From the NCBI RefSeq assembly GCF_014204495.1, contig NZ_JACHLN010000002.1:124001-188000 (forward strand): a stretch of 64,000 bases of DNA, in the 5' to 3' direction. The notes below the pieces were generated by a model. The model made no database searches. It saw only the letters and a list, made by a program, of their open reading frames with translations, and was not told the origin of the DNA. The DNA comes from Sphingomonas kyeonggiensis (GTDB lineage Bacteria; Pseudomonadota; Alphaproteobacteria; Sphingomonadales; Sphingomonadaceae). The first letter of the stretch is position 1, and each line of letters begins with the position of its first letter. Below, piece by piece: positions 33,086 to 40,905 of the stretch. The position numbers and the translations under genes are program-made.

Positions 33086-35571
33086 GCGGTGAACTCCCGG
33101 GCAAGAGCGCGGACATCGGCGGCGGTCGCGCAGGCAAGCGCGGCCTGGGCATGGGCGCGGACGGCGTCGAGCTTGAGCTCGGACACCAGCGCCTTGATCT
33201 CGGGGACGATGGCGGCGGTGGCCGAAAGCTCGGTCACGCCCAGGCCGATCAGGATCGGCACCGCCAGCGGATCGGAAGCGAGCCCGCCGCACACGCCGGT
33301 CCAGCGGCCCCGGCTTGCGGCACCCTTGCAGGTGTCGGCGATCAGGCGCAGCACGGCGGGATGGAGCCCGTCGATCGCGCTCGCCACGCTCGCATTGCCG
33401 CGATCCATCGCCAGGGCATATTGGGTGAGATCGTTGGTGCCGATCGAGAGGAAATCCGCCTCGGCGGCGAGCAGATCGGCGGTGACCGCCGCTGCCGGGG
33501 TCTCGACCATCACGCCGAGTTCGACCTTTTCGGTGATACCGAGCTCGGCGCGCACCCGATCGAGGATTTCGCGGACGCGGCGCAGCTCATCAACCCCGGC
33601 GATCATCGGAATCATGATCCGGCACTGGCCGATCGGCCGGACGCGCAGGATCGCGCGGATCTGGTCTTCCAGCAGCTGCGGATGGGCGAAGCCGACGCGG
33701 ATGCCGCGCAGGCCGAGCGCCGGGTTCTCCTCCGCCGGGATCGGCAGATAGGGCGCGGGCTTGTCGCCGCCGACATCGAGCAGGCGGACGATCAGCGGGC
33801 GGCCGGCAAGCGTATCGGCGATCGCCTGATAGTCGGCGGCCTGTTCATCGACGCTGGGTGCGGTTTCGCGATCGAGGAACAGGAATTCGGTGCGCAGCAG
33901 CCCCGAACCCTCGGCACCATTGGCGATGGCGATCCGGGCATCGGCCTGCGAGCCGAGATTGGCGAACACTTCGATGCGGGTGCCGTCGGCCATGTGGCAG
34001 GGCCGGGCGGCGGCGGCGAGCGCCACGGCACGGCGCGCGGCACGTTCGGCGACTTCGCGGCGCGCTTCGTCAAGCGTCTCCACGCTCGGGCCGACCTGGA
34101 GCCGGGCGAGGCCGGCATCGAGGATCAGCGGCGTGTCCTCCGCGATCTGGCGCAGCACCGGGCCGAGCGAGACGAGCATCGGCAGGCCGATATTCGCGGC
34201 GAGGATCGCAGCGTGCGAGGTGGGGCCGCCACGCTCGACGCACAGGCCGATCACCTGGCGCGGATCGATCGCGGTGACCTGCGACGGCAGCAGGTCGTCG
34301 GCGATCAGGATGGTGTTGGCCGGGAAGGCGAGCGGCGCTTCCTCGGCACCGGCCAGGATCAGCAGCACGCGGCGCTCGAGATCGCGCAGATCGTCGGCGC
34401 GCTCGGCGAGGCGGGCGTCGCCCGATGCGACAAGCGCCTCGGCCTGGGGCGCGATCGCGGCGCGCCAGGCGATGCCGGCGCTGGCGCCATCCTGGATCGC
34501 CTTGGCGGCGCTGGCGCGAAGGTCGGCATCGCCGAGCATCGCGCGGTGCGCTTCGATGATCGCGCGCTGCGGGCCGGCGGCATGGCCGATCTCGGCATCG
34601 AGACGCGCGGTGAGGCTGGCGCAGGCGGCGTCGAGCCGGGCCTGTTCCTCGGCCGCGCCCTTGCTGGTCGCGTCGACCTGGATCTCGGGCAGGCGGAAGC
34701 GGCGGGCCTGGCCCACGGCGAGGCCGGGAGCGGCGGTGACGCCGGTGAGGATGCCGTCGGCGGGGAGGGTGGCGGGAGCCTGTACGACGGGCGCCGCCGG
34801 CGCGGCGACGGGGGCGGGGCCATGGCCCTTCTCGCCCATGCCGCTTTCGATCAGGGCGGCGAGGGTTTCGACCGTGGCGGCGGCATCGGGGCCGGTGGCG
34901 AGGATCTGGATCTCGTCGCCATAGCCGATCGCCAGCGTGAGCAGGCCGACCGGGCTGCGCGCATTGGCGCTGCGCTGCTGCCTGGTGATCGTGACGTCGG
35001 CGGCATGCTCGCCGAGCAGATCGCGGATGCGCGCGGCGGGGCGAGCGTGGATGCCGTGCGCGAGCGGCACGATGATCGTGCGCTCGACGGTCTCGCCGGT
35101 GACCTGGACGGTTTCGGCGGTAGCGCCAGCCTGGGGCTCGAGCGCGAAGATCGCGTCGCCGACCTGGACCGGGCCGTCCTCGCGGCTGCGGACCAGCGCG
35201 AAGCCGGGGGTCTCGAGCAGCAGCACCGGGGTGATCGTCGACGGGGCGGCGCAGGCGATCGCATCGAGATCGAAGCGGATCAGCGGCGCGCCGGCAGCGA
35301 CATGGTCCCCGACGGCGACGCAGGGGGCGAAGCCCTCGCCCTTCAGCGCGACGGTGTCGAGGCCGATATGCATGAGGATCTCGGCACCCTGGGCGGTGCG
35401 GATCGTCACGGCATGGCCGCTGGGCTGCAGCACCGTGACTTCGCCGCCGCACGGGGCGTGGAGGCAATCACCGGTGGGATCGATCGCGACGCCGTCCCCC
35501 AGCATGCGCTGGGCGAAGACGGGATCGGGAACCTCGTCCAGGCCGGACAGCCATCCGGCCAGCGGAGACAC
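33082..35571 (-). CDS. Multidomain PTS phosphotransferase EIIA(Glc)-HPr-Enzyme I
   Basis: An 829-residue fusion. EIIA of the glucose type (about 1-130) has H68 in ILMHIGLDTVAL. HPr (about 160-245) has the phospho-His in HGIHARPA. Enzyme I (about 265-829) has the phospho-His in GGPTSHAAILA and the PEP-binding barrel with LLRTEFLFLDR. It would carry phosphate from PEP to NagE in one polypeptide. The start is uncertain: the reported GTG at 35571 gives VSPLAGWL, but the frame stays open upstream and encodes ETLAGRIAI, which fits the first EIIA strand. A CTG at 35628 behind GGGAG is a candidate start. No ATG fits. Confidence 0.9.
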   Translation of the reverse strand: MSPLAGWLSGLDEVPDPVFAQRMLGDGVAIDPTGDCLHAPCGGEVTVLQPSGHAVTIRTAQGAEILMHIGLDTVALKGEGFAPCVAVGDHVAAGAPLIRFDLDAIACAAPSTITPVLLLETPGFALVRSREDGPVQVGDAIFALEPQAGATAETVQVTGETVERTIIVPLAHGIHARPAARIRDLLGEHAADVTITRQQRSANARSPVGLLTLAIGYGDEIQILATGPDAAATVETLAALIESGMGEKGHGPAPVAAPAAPVVQAPATLPADGILTGVTAAPGLAVGQARRFRLPEIQVDATSKGAAEEQARLDAACASLTARLDAEIGHAAGPQRAIIEAHRAMLGDADLRASAAKAIQDGASAGIAWRAAIAPQAEALVASGDARLAERADDLRDLERRVLLILAGAEEAPLAFPANTILIADDLLPSQVTAIDPRQVIGLCVERGGPTSHAAILAANIGLPMLVSLGPVLRQIAEDTPLILDAGLARLQVGPSVETLDEARREVAERAARRAVALAAAARPCHMADGTRIEVFANLGSQADARIAIANGAEGSGLLRTEFLFLDRETAPSVDEQAADYQAIADTLAGRPLIVRLLDVGGDKPAPYLPIPAEENPALGLRGIRVGFAHPQLLEDQIRAILRVRPIGQCRIMIPMIAGVDELRRVREILDRVRAELGITEKVELGVMVETPAAAVTADLLAAEADFLSIGTNDLTQYALAMDRGNASVASAIDGLHPAVLRLIADTCKGAASRGRWTGVCGGLASDPLAVPILIGLGVTELSATAAIVPEIKALVSELKLDAVRAHAQAALACATAADVRALAREFTA

Positions 35572-35645
35572 GATGGCGATGCGCCCCGCGAGAGTTTCGT
35601 CGAGCGGCGGCGGCGAGTGCGTGGGCAGGGCTTGTCTCCCGGAGA

Positions 35646-36779
35646 TCAGGCGATGCGGTTGCCAGCGATCCAGGTGCCGGCCGGCATCAGATCGCTGGTG
35701 AGCTGGACCCAGTCGGCGGCGAGGCCGGGGGCAAGTGCCCCGCGCTCGTCACCCAGGCCCAGGAAGGCGGCAGGACTGGTCGCGGCCATCATCGCGGCAT
35801 CGGCATGCGACAGGCCGATGCGGTTGACAGCATTGCGGAAGGCGCCGGCCATGTCGAGCGACGAACCGGCAAGCGTGCCGTCCTCGCCCAGGCAGCGCCC
35901 GCCTTCGACCAGGATGCGGCGGCCGTGCAGGTCGAACTCGGCGACGTCCGCGCCGACGCAGGGCATCGCGTCGGTGACCAGCAGGAACCGGTCGAGCGGA
36001 CGCGCGCGCATCGCGATGCGGACGGGCGCGTCATGGACGTGGAAGCCGTCGAGGATCAGGCCGCAATAGATGGCCTGGTCCTCGATCGAGGCGCCGACCA
36101 CGCCGGGCGCGCGGTGGAGCAGCGGCGACATCGCGTTGTAGAGATGGGTGACGCCGGTCATGCCCGCGGCGATCGCCGCCTTGGCCGTTTCGTAATCCGC
36201 GTCGCTATGGCCGATGCTGAGGATCACGCCGGCCTTGTGGAGCGTGGCGATATCCTCGAGCGAGACCATCTCGGGCGCGAGCGTGAGCATCACCTTGCCG
36301 CGGCGCGGGCGGGTGAGCAGCGCCAGGAAGTCGTCGTCGAGGCGGCGGAACTTGTCGGCGTCGTGGATGCCCTTGCGGGTGACGCTGATGACCGGGCCTT
36401 CGATATGGACGCCGATGACGCCGGGCACCCCGGCCTCGATCGCCGCGTCGGTCGCGTCGAGCGCGCGGGCGACGATCTCGGGCGTGTCGCTGATCAGCGT
36501 CGGCAGGAAGGCGGTGGTGCCGTAGCGCGCATGCGCGCGGCCGATCGCCGCGATGCCTTCGACATCGGGCGAATCGTTGAACAGCACGCCGGCACCGCCA
36601 TTGACCTGGGTGTCGATGAAGCCGGGGACGATCCAGCCGCCGTCGAGGTTGATCGCGGTATCGGCCGCGGCATCGGGCGCGATGCTGGCGATGCGGCCGT
36701 CGATGACCTCGATCGCTGCCTGTTCCAAAATGCCGCCGGGCGTGACGATATGCCCGTTGGTGAAGGCGAACACGGTCAT
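35646..36779 (-). CDS. nagA: N-acetylglucosamine-6-phosphate deacetylase
   Basis: A 377-residue amidohydrolase that converts GlcNAc-6-P to GlcN-6-P and acetate in the cytosol. Visible motifs are PGFIDTQVNGGAG (about 52-64), the metal-ligand stretch GVHIEGPVIS, IGHSDADYE, THLYNAMSPL and the catalytic Asp in LLVTDAMP. The ATG at 36779 overlaps the SIS-gene stop as ATGA. A gap of about 75 bases separates it from the reported start of the PTS gene, much of which may be coding. Confidence 0.95.
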   Translation of the reverse strand: MTVFAFTNGHIVTPGGILEQAAIEVIDGRIASIAPDAAADTAINLDGGWIVPGFIDTQVNGGAGVLFNDSPDVEGIAAIGRAHARYGTTAFLPTLISDTPEIVARALDATDAAIEAGVPGVIGVHIEGPVISVTRKGIHDADKFRRLDDDFLALLTRPRRGKVMLTLAPEMVSLEDIATLHKAGVILSIGHSDADYETAKAAIAAGMTGVTHLYNAMSPLLHRAPGVVGASIEDQAIYCGLILDGFHVHDAPVRIAMRARPLDRFLLVTDAMPCVGADVAEFDLHGRRILVEGGRCLGEDGTLAGSSLDMAGAFRNAVNRIGLSHADAAMMAATSPAAFLGLGDERGALAPGLAADWVQLTSDLMPAGTWIAGNRIA

Positions 36780-37819
36780 CGCGTCTCGGTCACCTTCTTG
36801 AGGTAGAGCGGGCGATCGGGATCATGGCCGCGTGCCAGCGAGAGCGCATTGGCCATCGGATAGAAGCTCTGGACCATCAGGATCGGCTCGATCGCGGGAT
36901 GGCCGGGGATGCCGGGCAGGCTGCCGCTCGCCTTGGCATCGGCCAGGCAGATGCGGGCGCCGCGCGAGGCGAACTCGGTGGCGGCTTCGCGGACGCTGTC
37001 GCCGGCGGTGTCCGAGGTGGCGAAGGCGAGGATCGGGAAGCCCGGGCCGACGATGGCCATCGGGCCGTGGCGGACCTCGGCGGCGCTGAACGCCTCGGCG
37101 TGGAGGCCGCAGGTCTCCTTGAACTTGAGCGCGGCTTCCTGGGCGATGCCGAAGCTGTAGCCGCGGCCGATGACGAACAGGTTGGTCGCGTCGCGGAACG
37201 CCTGGACGGCGTCGCTCCAGTCGAGGTCGCGGGCGATCTCGAGCTGGGCGGGCAGGGTGTCGAGCGCGGCGGTCAGCGCCTCGTCCTGCGACCAGGCGGC
37301 GACCAGCCCGACAAAGGCGGCGAGCGCGGTGATGTAGGACTTGGTCGCGGCGACCGAGCGCTCGGGACCGGCCTTGAGGCCGATCAGCGTGTCGGCCATC
37401 TCGGCGAGCGGCGAGGTCTCGTCGTTGACGAAGGCGACGACATGCGCGCCGGCCTGCTGGTGGGCGCGGACCGTGGCGAGCAGGTCGGGGCTGCGGCCGC
37501 TCTGCGAGATCGCGATGCACAGCGCCGAGCCGGGCGTGACCGGTGCGGCGAACACCGAGGCGACCGACGGCGCGGCGGAGGCGACGGGGATGCCGATCAG
37601 CGTCTCGATCAGATATTTGCCATAGCTGGCGGCATGGTCGGACGAGCCGCGGGCGCAGGTGACGATGCGCGCGGGCGGGTTGGCCCGCAGCCGCTCGGCC
37701 AGCACGGCGAAGCTTGCCTGGTTCGCCGCGACCAGCCGGCGCACGGCCTCGGGCGCCTCGGCCGCTTCGGACTCCATCAGCGTGACGGTCGTCGTCAGGT
37801 GTTCGTCAGCCGCCATCAT
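36776..37819 (-). CDS. SIS-domain glucosamine-6-phosphate deaminase (NagB-II type)
   Basis: A 347-residue protein with two SIS domains, like the isomerase half of GlmS but without the glutaminase domain. Motifs include TCARGSSDHAASYGKYLIE, ISQSGRSPDLLATVR, and in the second half GRGYSFGIAQEAALKFKE and SAAEVRHGPMA. Between cutC and nagA in a GlcNAc operon with no classical NagB, it most likely deaminates GlcN-6-P to fructose-6-P. The ATG at 37819 has GCGGGGG upstream. Its promoter overlaps the 3' end of cutC and carries the putative GntR operator. Confidence 0.88.
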   Translation of the reverse strand: MMAADEHLTTTVTLMESEAAEAPEAVRRLVAANQASFAVLAERLRANPPARIVTCARGSSDHAASYGKYLIETLIGIPVASAAPSVASVFAAPVTPGSALCIAISQSGRSPDLLATVRAHQQAGAHVVAFVNDETSPLAEMADTLIGLKAGPERSVAATKSYITALAAFVGLVAAWSQDEALTAALDTLPAQLEIARDLDWSDAVQAFRDATNLFVIGRGYSFGIAQEAALKFKETCGLHAEAFSAAEVRHGPMAIVGPGFPILAFATSDTAGDSVREAATEFASRGARICLADAKASGSLPGIPGHPAIEPILMVQSFYPMANALSLARGHDPDRPLYLKKVTETR

Positions 37820-37845
37820 ACCCCCGCTTACTATCGAAGCGGGCA

Positions 37846-37874
37846 GTGATAAGTCATATATTGGTACTGTTCAA
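37846..37874 (-). promoter_or_regulatory. Predicted promoter of the SIS-nagA-pts-nagE operon with internal operator
   Basis: On the minus strand TTGAAC (37869-37874), exactly 17 bases and TATCAC (37846-37851) form a sigma70-type promoter. The spacer contains TACCAATATATGACT (37852-37866), a close match to the motifs at the GH20 and gntR promoters. Part of it lies in the last codons of cutC. Confidence 0.62.
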
Positions 37875-38612
37875 GGTTCTATAGTCGGCAATGATGCGGC
37901 GCAGCGCGGCGACGTTATCGGGGTCGGTGCGCAGGCTGGGACCGGTCTGGAAGCCGAAGCGCTGCTCGGCCTCGCCGGGCGTGCCGCCGGGGCTGCGGCA
38001 CGAGGCGTGGATCTCGGGCACGCCGGTGGCGAGGATGGCACCGGCATTGGTCACGTCAATACCGCTGCCGGCGAGGATGATGATGCGGCCATCGGCCTGG
38101 CGGGCGAGCGCGGCGAGCGTGTCGAGCGCATCGGCGGCGCGGGGCGCGCAGCCCGAGGTGAGGATCCGGTCGAAACCCAGCTCCATCGCGGTCTCCAGCG
38201 CCGCGAGCGGATCGGGGACGAGATCGAAGGCGCGGTGGAGGGTGAGACTTAGCGTGCGCCCGGCCTTCTCTCCCTCGGCGCGGGCATGGGCGACCCAGGC
38301 GGCGAGCAGTCCGGCATCGAGTCGGTAGTCGGCGGCGCTGGCGCCGATCACCACGCCGGCCAGCCCGGCCTCGGCGGCGAGGCGGATATCGTCCGCGACC
38401 ATCGCGGCCTCGCCCGGCCCGTAGCGGAAACCGCCGTCGCGCGGGCGGCACAGCAGGTGCGACGGGATCGGCGCGGCGGCGGCGCGCTCGACCAGCGAGC
38501 GGGGCGGGGTGAGCCCGCCCACGGCCAGCGCCGCGCACAGTTCGAGCCGGTCCGCCCCGCCTTCGATGGCGGCGTCGATCCCGGCGAGCGTGTCGATGCA
38601 GATTTCGAGCAT
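37854..38612 (-). CDS. cutC: CutC family protein (copper homeostasis protein CutC-like)
   Basis: A 252-residue TIM-barrel protein. CutC signatures are visible: GADRLELCAALAVGGLTPP (about 19-37), RPRDGGFRY, LHRAFD and RILTSGCAPRA. The family name comes from copper tolerance, but its biochemical role is unsettled. Here it heads or precedes a GlcNAc catabolic operon on the same strand, 34 bases before the SIS gene. The context suggests a role linked to amino-sugar use. This is inference. Confidence 0.87.
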   Translation of the reverse strand: MLEICIDTLAGIDAAIEGGADRLELCAALAVGGLTPPRSLVERAAAAPIPSHLLCRPRDGGFRYGPGEAAMVADDIRLAAEAGLAGVVIGASAADYRLDAGLLAAWVAHARAEGEKAGRTLSLTLHRAFDLVPDPLAALETAMELGFDRILTSGCAPRAADALDTLAALARQADGRIIILAGSGIDVTNAGAILATGVPEIHASCRSPGGTPGEAEQRFGFQTGPSLRTDPDNVAALRRIIADYRTLNSTNI

Positions 38613-38646
38613 GAAGCCTTCCGGAGAACGGGCGAAGAACGGAAAT

Positions 38647-38723
38647 TGGCGCGCCCGGCTGGATTCGAACCAGCGACCACGAGCTTAGAAGGCACGTGCT
38701 CTATCCAACTGAGCTACGGACGC
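38647..38723 (-). tRNA. tRNA-Arg (anticodon TCT)
   Basis: A complete 77-base cloverleaf including encoded CCA. The acceptor arms GCGTCCG and CGGGCGC pair with one G-T wobble. The anticodon loop is CTTCTAA (anticodon TCT, reading AGA), and the T arm is GCTGG-TTCGAAT-CCAGC. The anticodon stem has one T-T mismatch. Confidence 0.95.
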
Positions 38724-38782
38724 GCGCCGGGGCTCCCTAGCGTGGATTGCGCGGCAGCGGAACCGGGATCATAAACGCCTGC

Positions 38783-39532
38783 ATGAGCCAGGGGGAAGGG
38801 AAGCCGGCGCAGGTCGCCGCAAACACGCTGCGCGGCGGGCATTTCCGCTATTACGACTTCGTGATGGCCGCGTTCGTCGCGATCATCCTGCTGTCGAACG
38901 TGCTCGGCGCGGGCAAGGTCTCGCAGATCTGGCTGCCGCTCTACAACGACTATTGGCCGTTCGGCGCGGGCATCCTGTTCTTCCCCGTCTCCTATGTGAT
39001 CGGCGACGTGCTGACCGAGGTCTATGGCTATGCCCGCGCCCGCCGGGTGATCTGGGCGGGCACCGGCGCGGTGCTGTTCATGGCGCTGATGTCCTGGGTG
39101 GTCGTGGCACTTCCGCCGGCGCCGAGCTGGGGCAACCAGGCCGCATACGAGACGATCTTCGGCCAGGTGCCGCGCATCGTCCTCGCCTCGGTCTGCGCCT
39201 TCTGGGCCGGCGAGTTCGTCAACTCCTATGTCCTCGCCCGCATGAAGATCTGGACCGGCGGCAGGATGCTGTGGAGCCGCACGATCGGCTCGACGATCGC
39301 GGGCGAGGGGATCGACAGCCTGATCTTCTACCCGCTCGCCTTCCTCGGCGCCGAGGGCTGGACCACCGCCCTCGTCATCCAGGTGCTCTTCACCCAATGG
39401 GCGCTCAAGGTCGCCTGGGAAGTGATCCTCACCCCGGTGACCTATCTCGTCGTCGGCTTCCTCAAGCGCCGCGAGGGCGTCGACGTGTTCGACGAAGGCA
39501 CCGACTTCACCCCCTTCGCCACCCGGGTGTGA
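38783..39532 (+). CDS. Queuosine precursor transporter (YhhQ/QPTR family)
   Basis: A 249-residue integral membrane protein with about six spans. Family features are the start FRYYDFVMAAFVAIILLSNV, FFPVSYVIGDVLTEVYGY, and SRTIGSTIAGEGIDSLIFY in the second half. YhhQ-type proteins import preQ0/preQ1 for queuosine tRNA modification. The start is the ATG at 38783. It is followed after four bases by a small membrane protein gene. Confidence 0.9.
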   Translation: MSQGEGKPAQVAANTLRGGHFRYYDFVMAAFVAIILLSNVLGAGKVSQIWLPLYNDYWPFGAGILFFPVSYVIGDVLTEVYGYARARRVIWAGTGAVLFMALMSWVVVALPPAPSWGNQAAYETIFGQVPRIVLASVCAFWAGEFVNSYVLARMKIWTGGRMLWSRTIGSTIAGEGIDSLIFYPLAFLGAEGWTTALVIQVLFTQWALKVAWEVILTPVTYLVVGFLKRREGVDVFDEGTDFTPFATRV

Positions 39533-39536
39533 GGCG

Positions 39537-39875
39537 ATGAGCCCGCTGCAATCGGCCAAGTTCTGGCTGATCCAGCATGTCGGGCTCGCCAAGGATGCGC
39601 TCCACATCTATGTCGGGCTCACGCTGTTCCTGGGCGCGGCACTGGCATTTCGCTGGCCGCTGCGGAGCTGGAAGCCGCTGGCCGTGGTGTTCGCCGCCGC
39701 ATTGCTGGGCGAGGCATGGGACCTGCGCGACAGCCTGATCTACCGCACGCGCATCGACCTGTGGGGCAACTGGCACGACATCTGGAACACGATGTTCTGG
39801 CCCACGATGCTGCTGCTCCTCGCCCGCACCACGGGGATCTTCGCGACATCTGCGAATACCCGAAGGAGTGGGTGA
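39537..39875 (+). CDS. Small membrane protein of unknown function
   Basis: A 112-residue protein with two or three predicted spans (DALHIYVGLTLFLGAALAF, PLAVVFAAALLGEAW, TMFWPTMLLLLA). It begins four bases after the queuosine-precursor transporter stop and is probably in the same transcript. I do not recognise a characterised family. Confidence 0.68.
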   Translation: MSPLQSAKFWLIQHVGLAKDALHIYVGLTLFLGAALAFRWPLRSWKPLAVVFAAALLGEAWDLRDSLIYRTRIDLWGNWHDIWNTMFWPTMLLLLARTTGIFATSANTRRSG

Positions 39876-39930
39876 CTCGCTCCGACAACGCTGGCATCCT
39901 CCGCGCGTAATTCTCTGAGGAGGGCAGAGC

Positions 39931-40761
39931 ATGACCGCGACCACGGAAGAAACGTTCGGCAGCACCGGCCATATCAACATCTTCTTCCGCTCCTGGCTGC
40001 CCGAGGGCGAGCCGCGGGCGGTGGTGGTGATCTGCCACGGGGTGAACTCGCATGGCGGCCAGCATGAATGGACCGCGCAGCGCTTCGTCGAGAAGGGCTA
40101 TGCCGCCTATGCGCTCGACCTGCGCGGCCGCGGCCGTTCGGACGGCGAGCGCTTCTATGTCGAGAAGGTCGCCGACTATGTCGACGATGTCGCCGGCACG
40201 ATCGCCATCGCCAAGTCGCGCCATCCGGGGAAGAAGGTCTTCCTGCTCGGCCATAGCGCCGGCGGCGTCACCTCCTGCACCTATACGCTCGACAACCAGG
40301 AGGAGCTGGCCGGCTTCATCTGCGAAAGCTTCGCCTTCCAGGTGCCGGCGCCCGGCTTCGCGCTTGCCGCGATCAAGGGGCTGAGCCATGTCGCGCCGCA
40401 TCTCGGCGTGCTCAAGCTGAAGAACGAGGATTTCTCGCGCGATCCCGAATGGGTCGCGAAGCTCAACGCCGATCCGTACATCAAGGACGAGGTCCAGCCC
40501 GCCGCGACCGTGGCTGCGCTGGTCCGCGCCGATGAGCGGATGCGCAAGGAATTCGACACTATCACGATTCCCGTGATGATCCTGCACGGCACCGAGGACC
40601 ATGCCACGGTCTGCCACGGCAGCGAGTTCTTCTATGAACATGTTGGATCGAGCGACAAGACGCTCAAGATCTATCAAGGCCATTACCACGACTTGCTTGC
40701 CGATCTTGGCAAGGAAAGCGTGATGGCGGATATCCTGGAATGGGTTGAAGCGCGAACGTAA
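39931..40761 (+). CDS. Alpha/beta hydrolase, monoacylglycerol lipase-like (serine aminopeptidase S33 fold)
   Basis: A 276-residue cytosolic alpha/beta hydrolase. The oxyanion region ICHGVNSHGGQHEW (about 34-47), LDLRGRGRSDG, the nucleophile elbow GHSAGG (about 109-114), the acid region LHGTEDH and a late His in GHYHDLL form a full catalytic triad layout. Lysophospholipase or monoglyceride lipase activity is the closest family guess; the substrate is unknown. GAGGAGGGCAG precedes the ATG. Confidence 0.85.
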   Translation: MTATTEETFGSTGHINIFFRSWLPEGEPRAVVVICHGVNSHGGQHEWTAQRFVEKGYAAYALDLRGRGRSDGERFYVEKVADYVDDVAGTIAIAKSRHPGKKVFLLGHSAGGVTSCTYTLDNQEELAGFICESFAFQVPAPGFALAAIKGLSHVAPHLGVLKLKNEDFSRDPEWVAKLNADPYIKDEVQPAATVAALVRADERMRKEFDTITIPVMILHGTEDHATVCHGSEFFYEHVGSSDKTLKIYQGHYHDLLADLGKESVMADILEWVEART

Positions 40762-40905
40762 CGATCAACTTTGCGTAATTTATGTGTTTGTACGCAAAGG
40801 CAAAAATTATTGTTACGTATATTGCCGAAGCGGCGTTTCCCGTGATTGGGCACTCTATAATGCTCGAGGTAGCAACATTTTGTTGCATGATCTGAGAGAA
40901 TGCCC

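Noticed and set aside
33151..36069. A 972-codon open frame opposite the PTS fusion gene
   Set aside because: It is an antisense shadow of the EIIA-HPr-EI and nagA genes; the real products have intact active sites.
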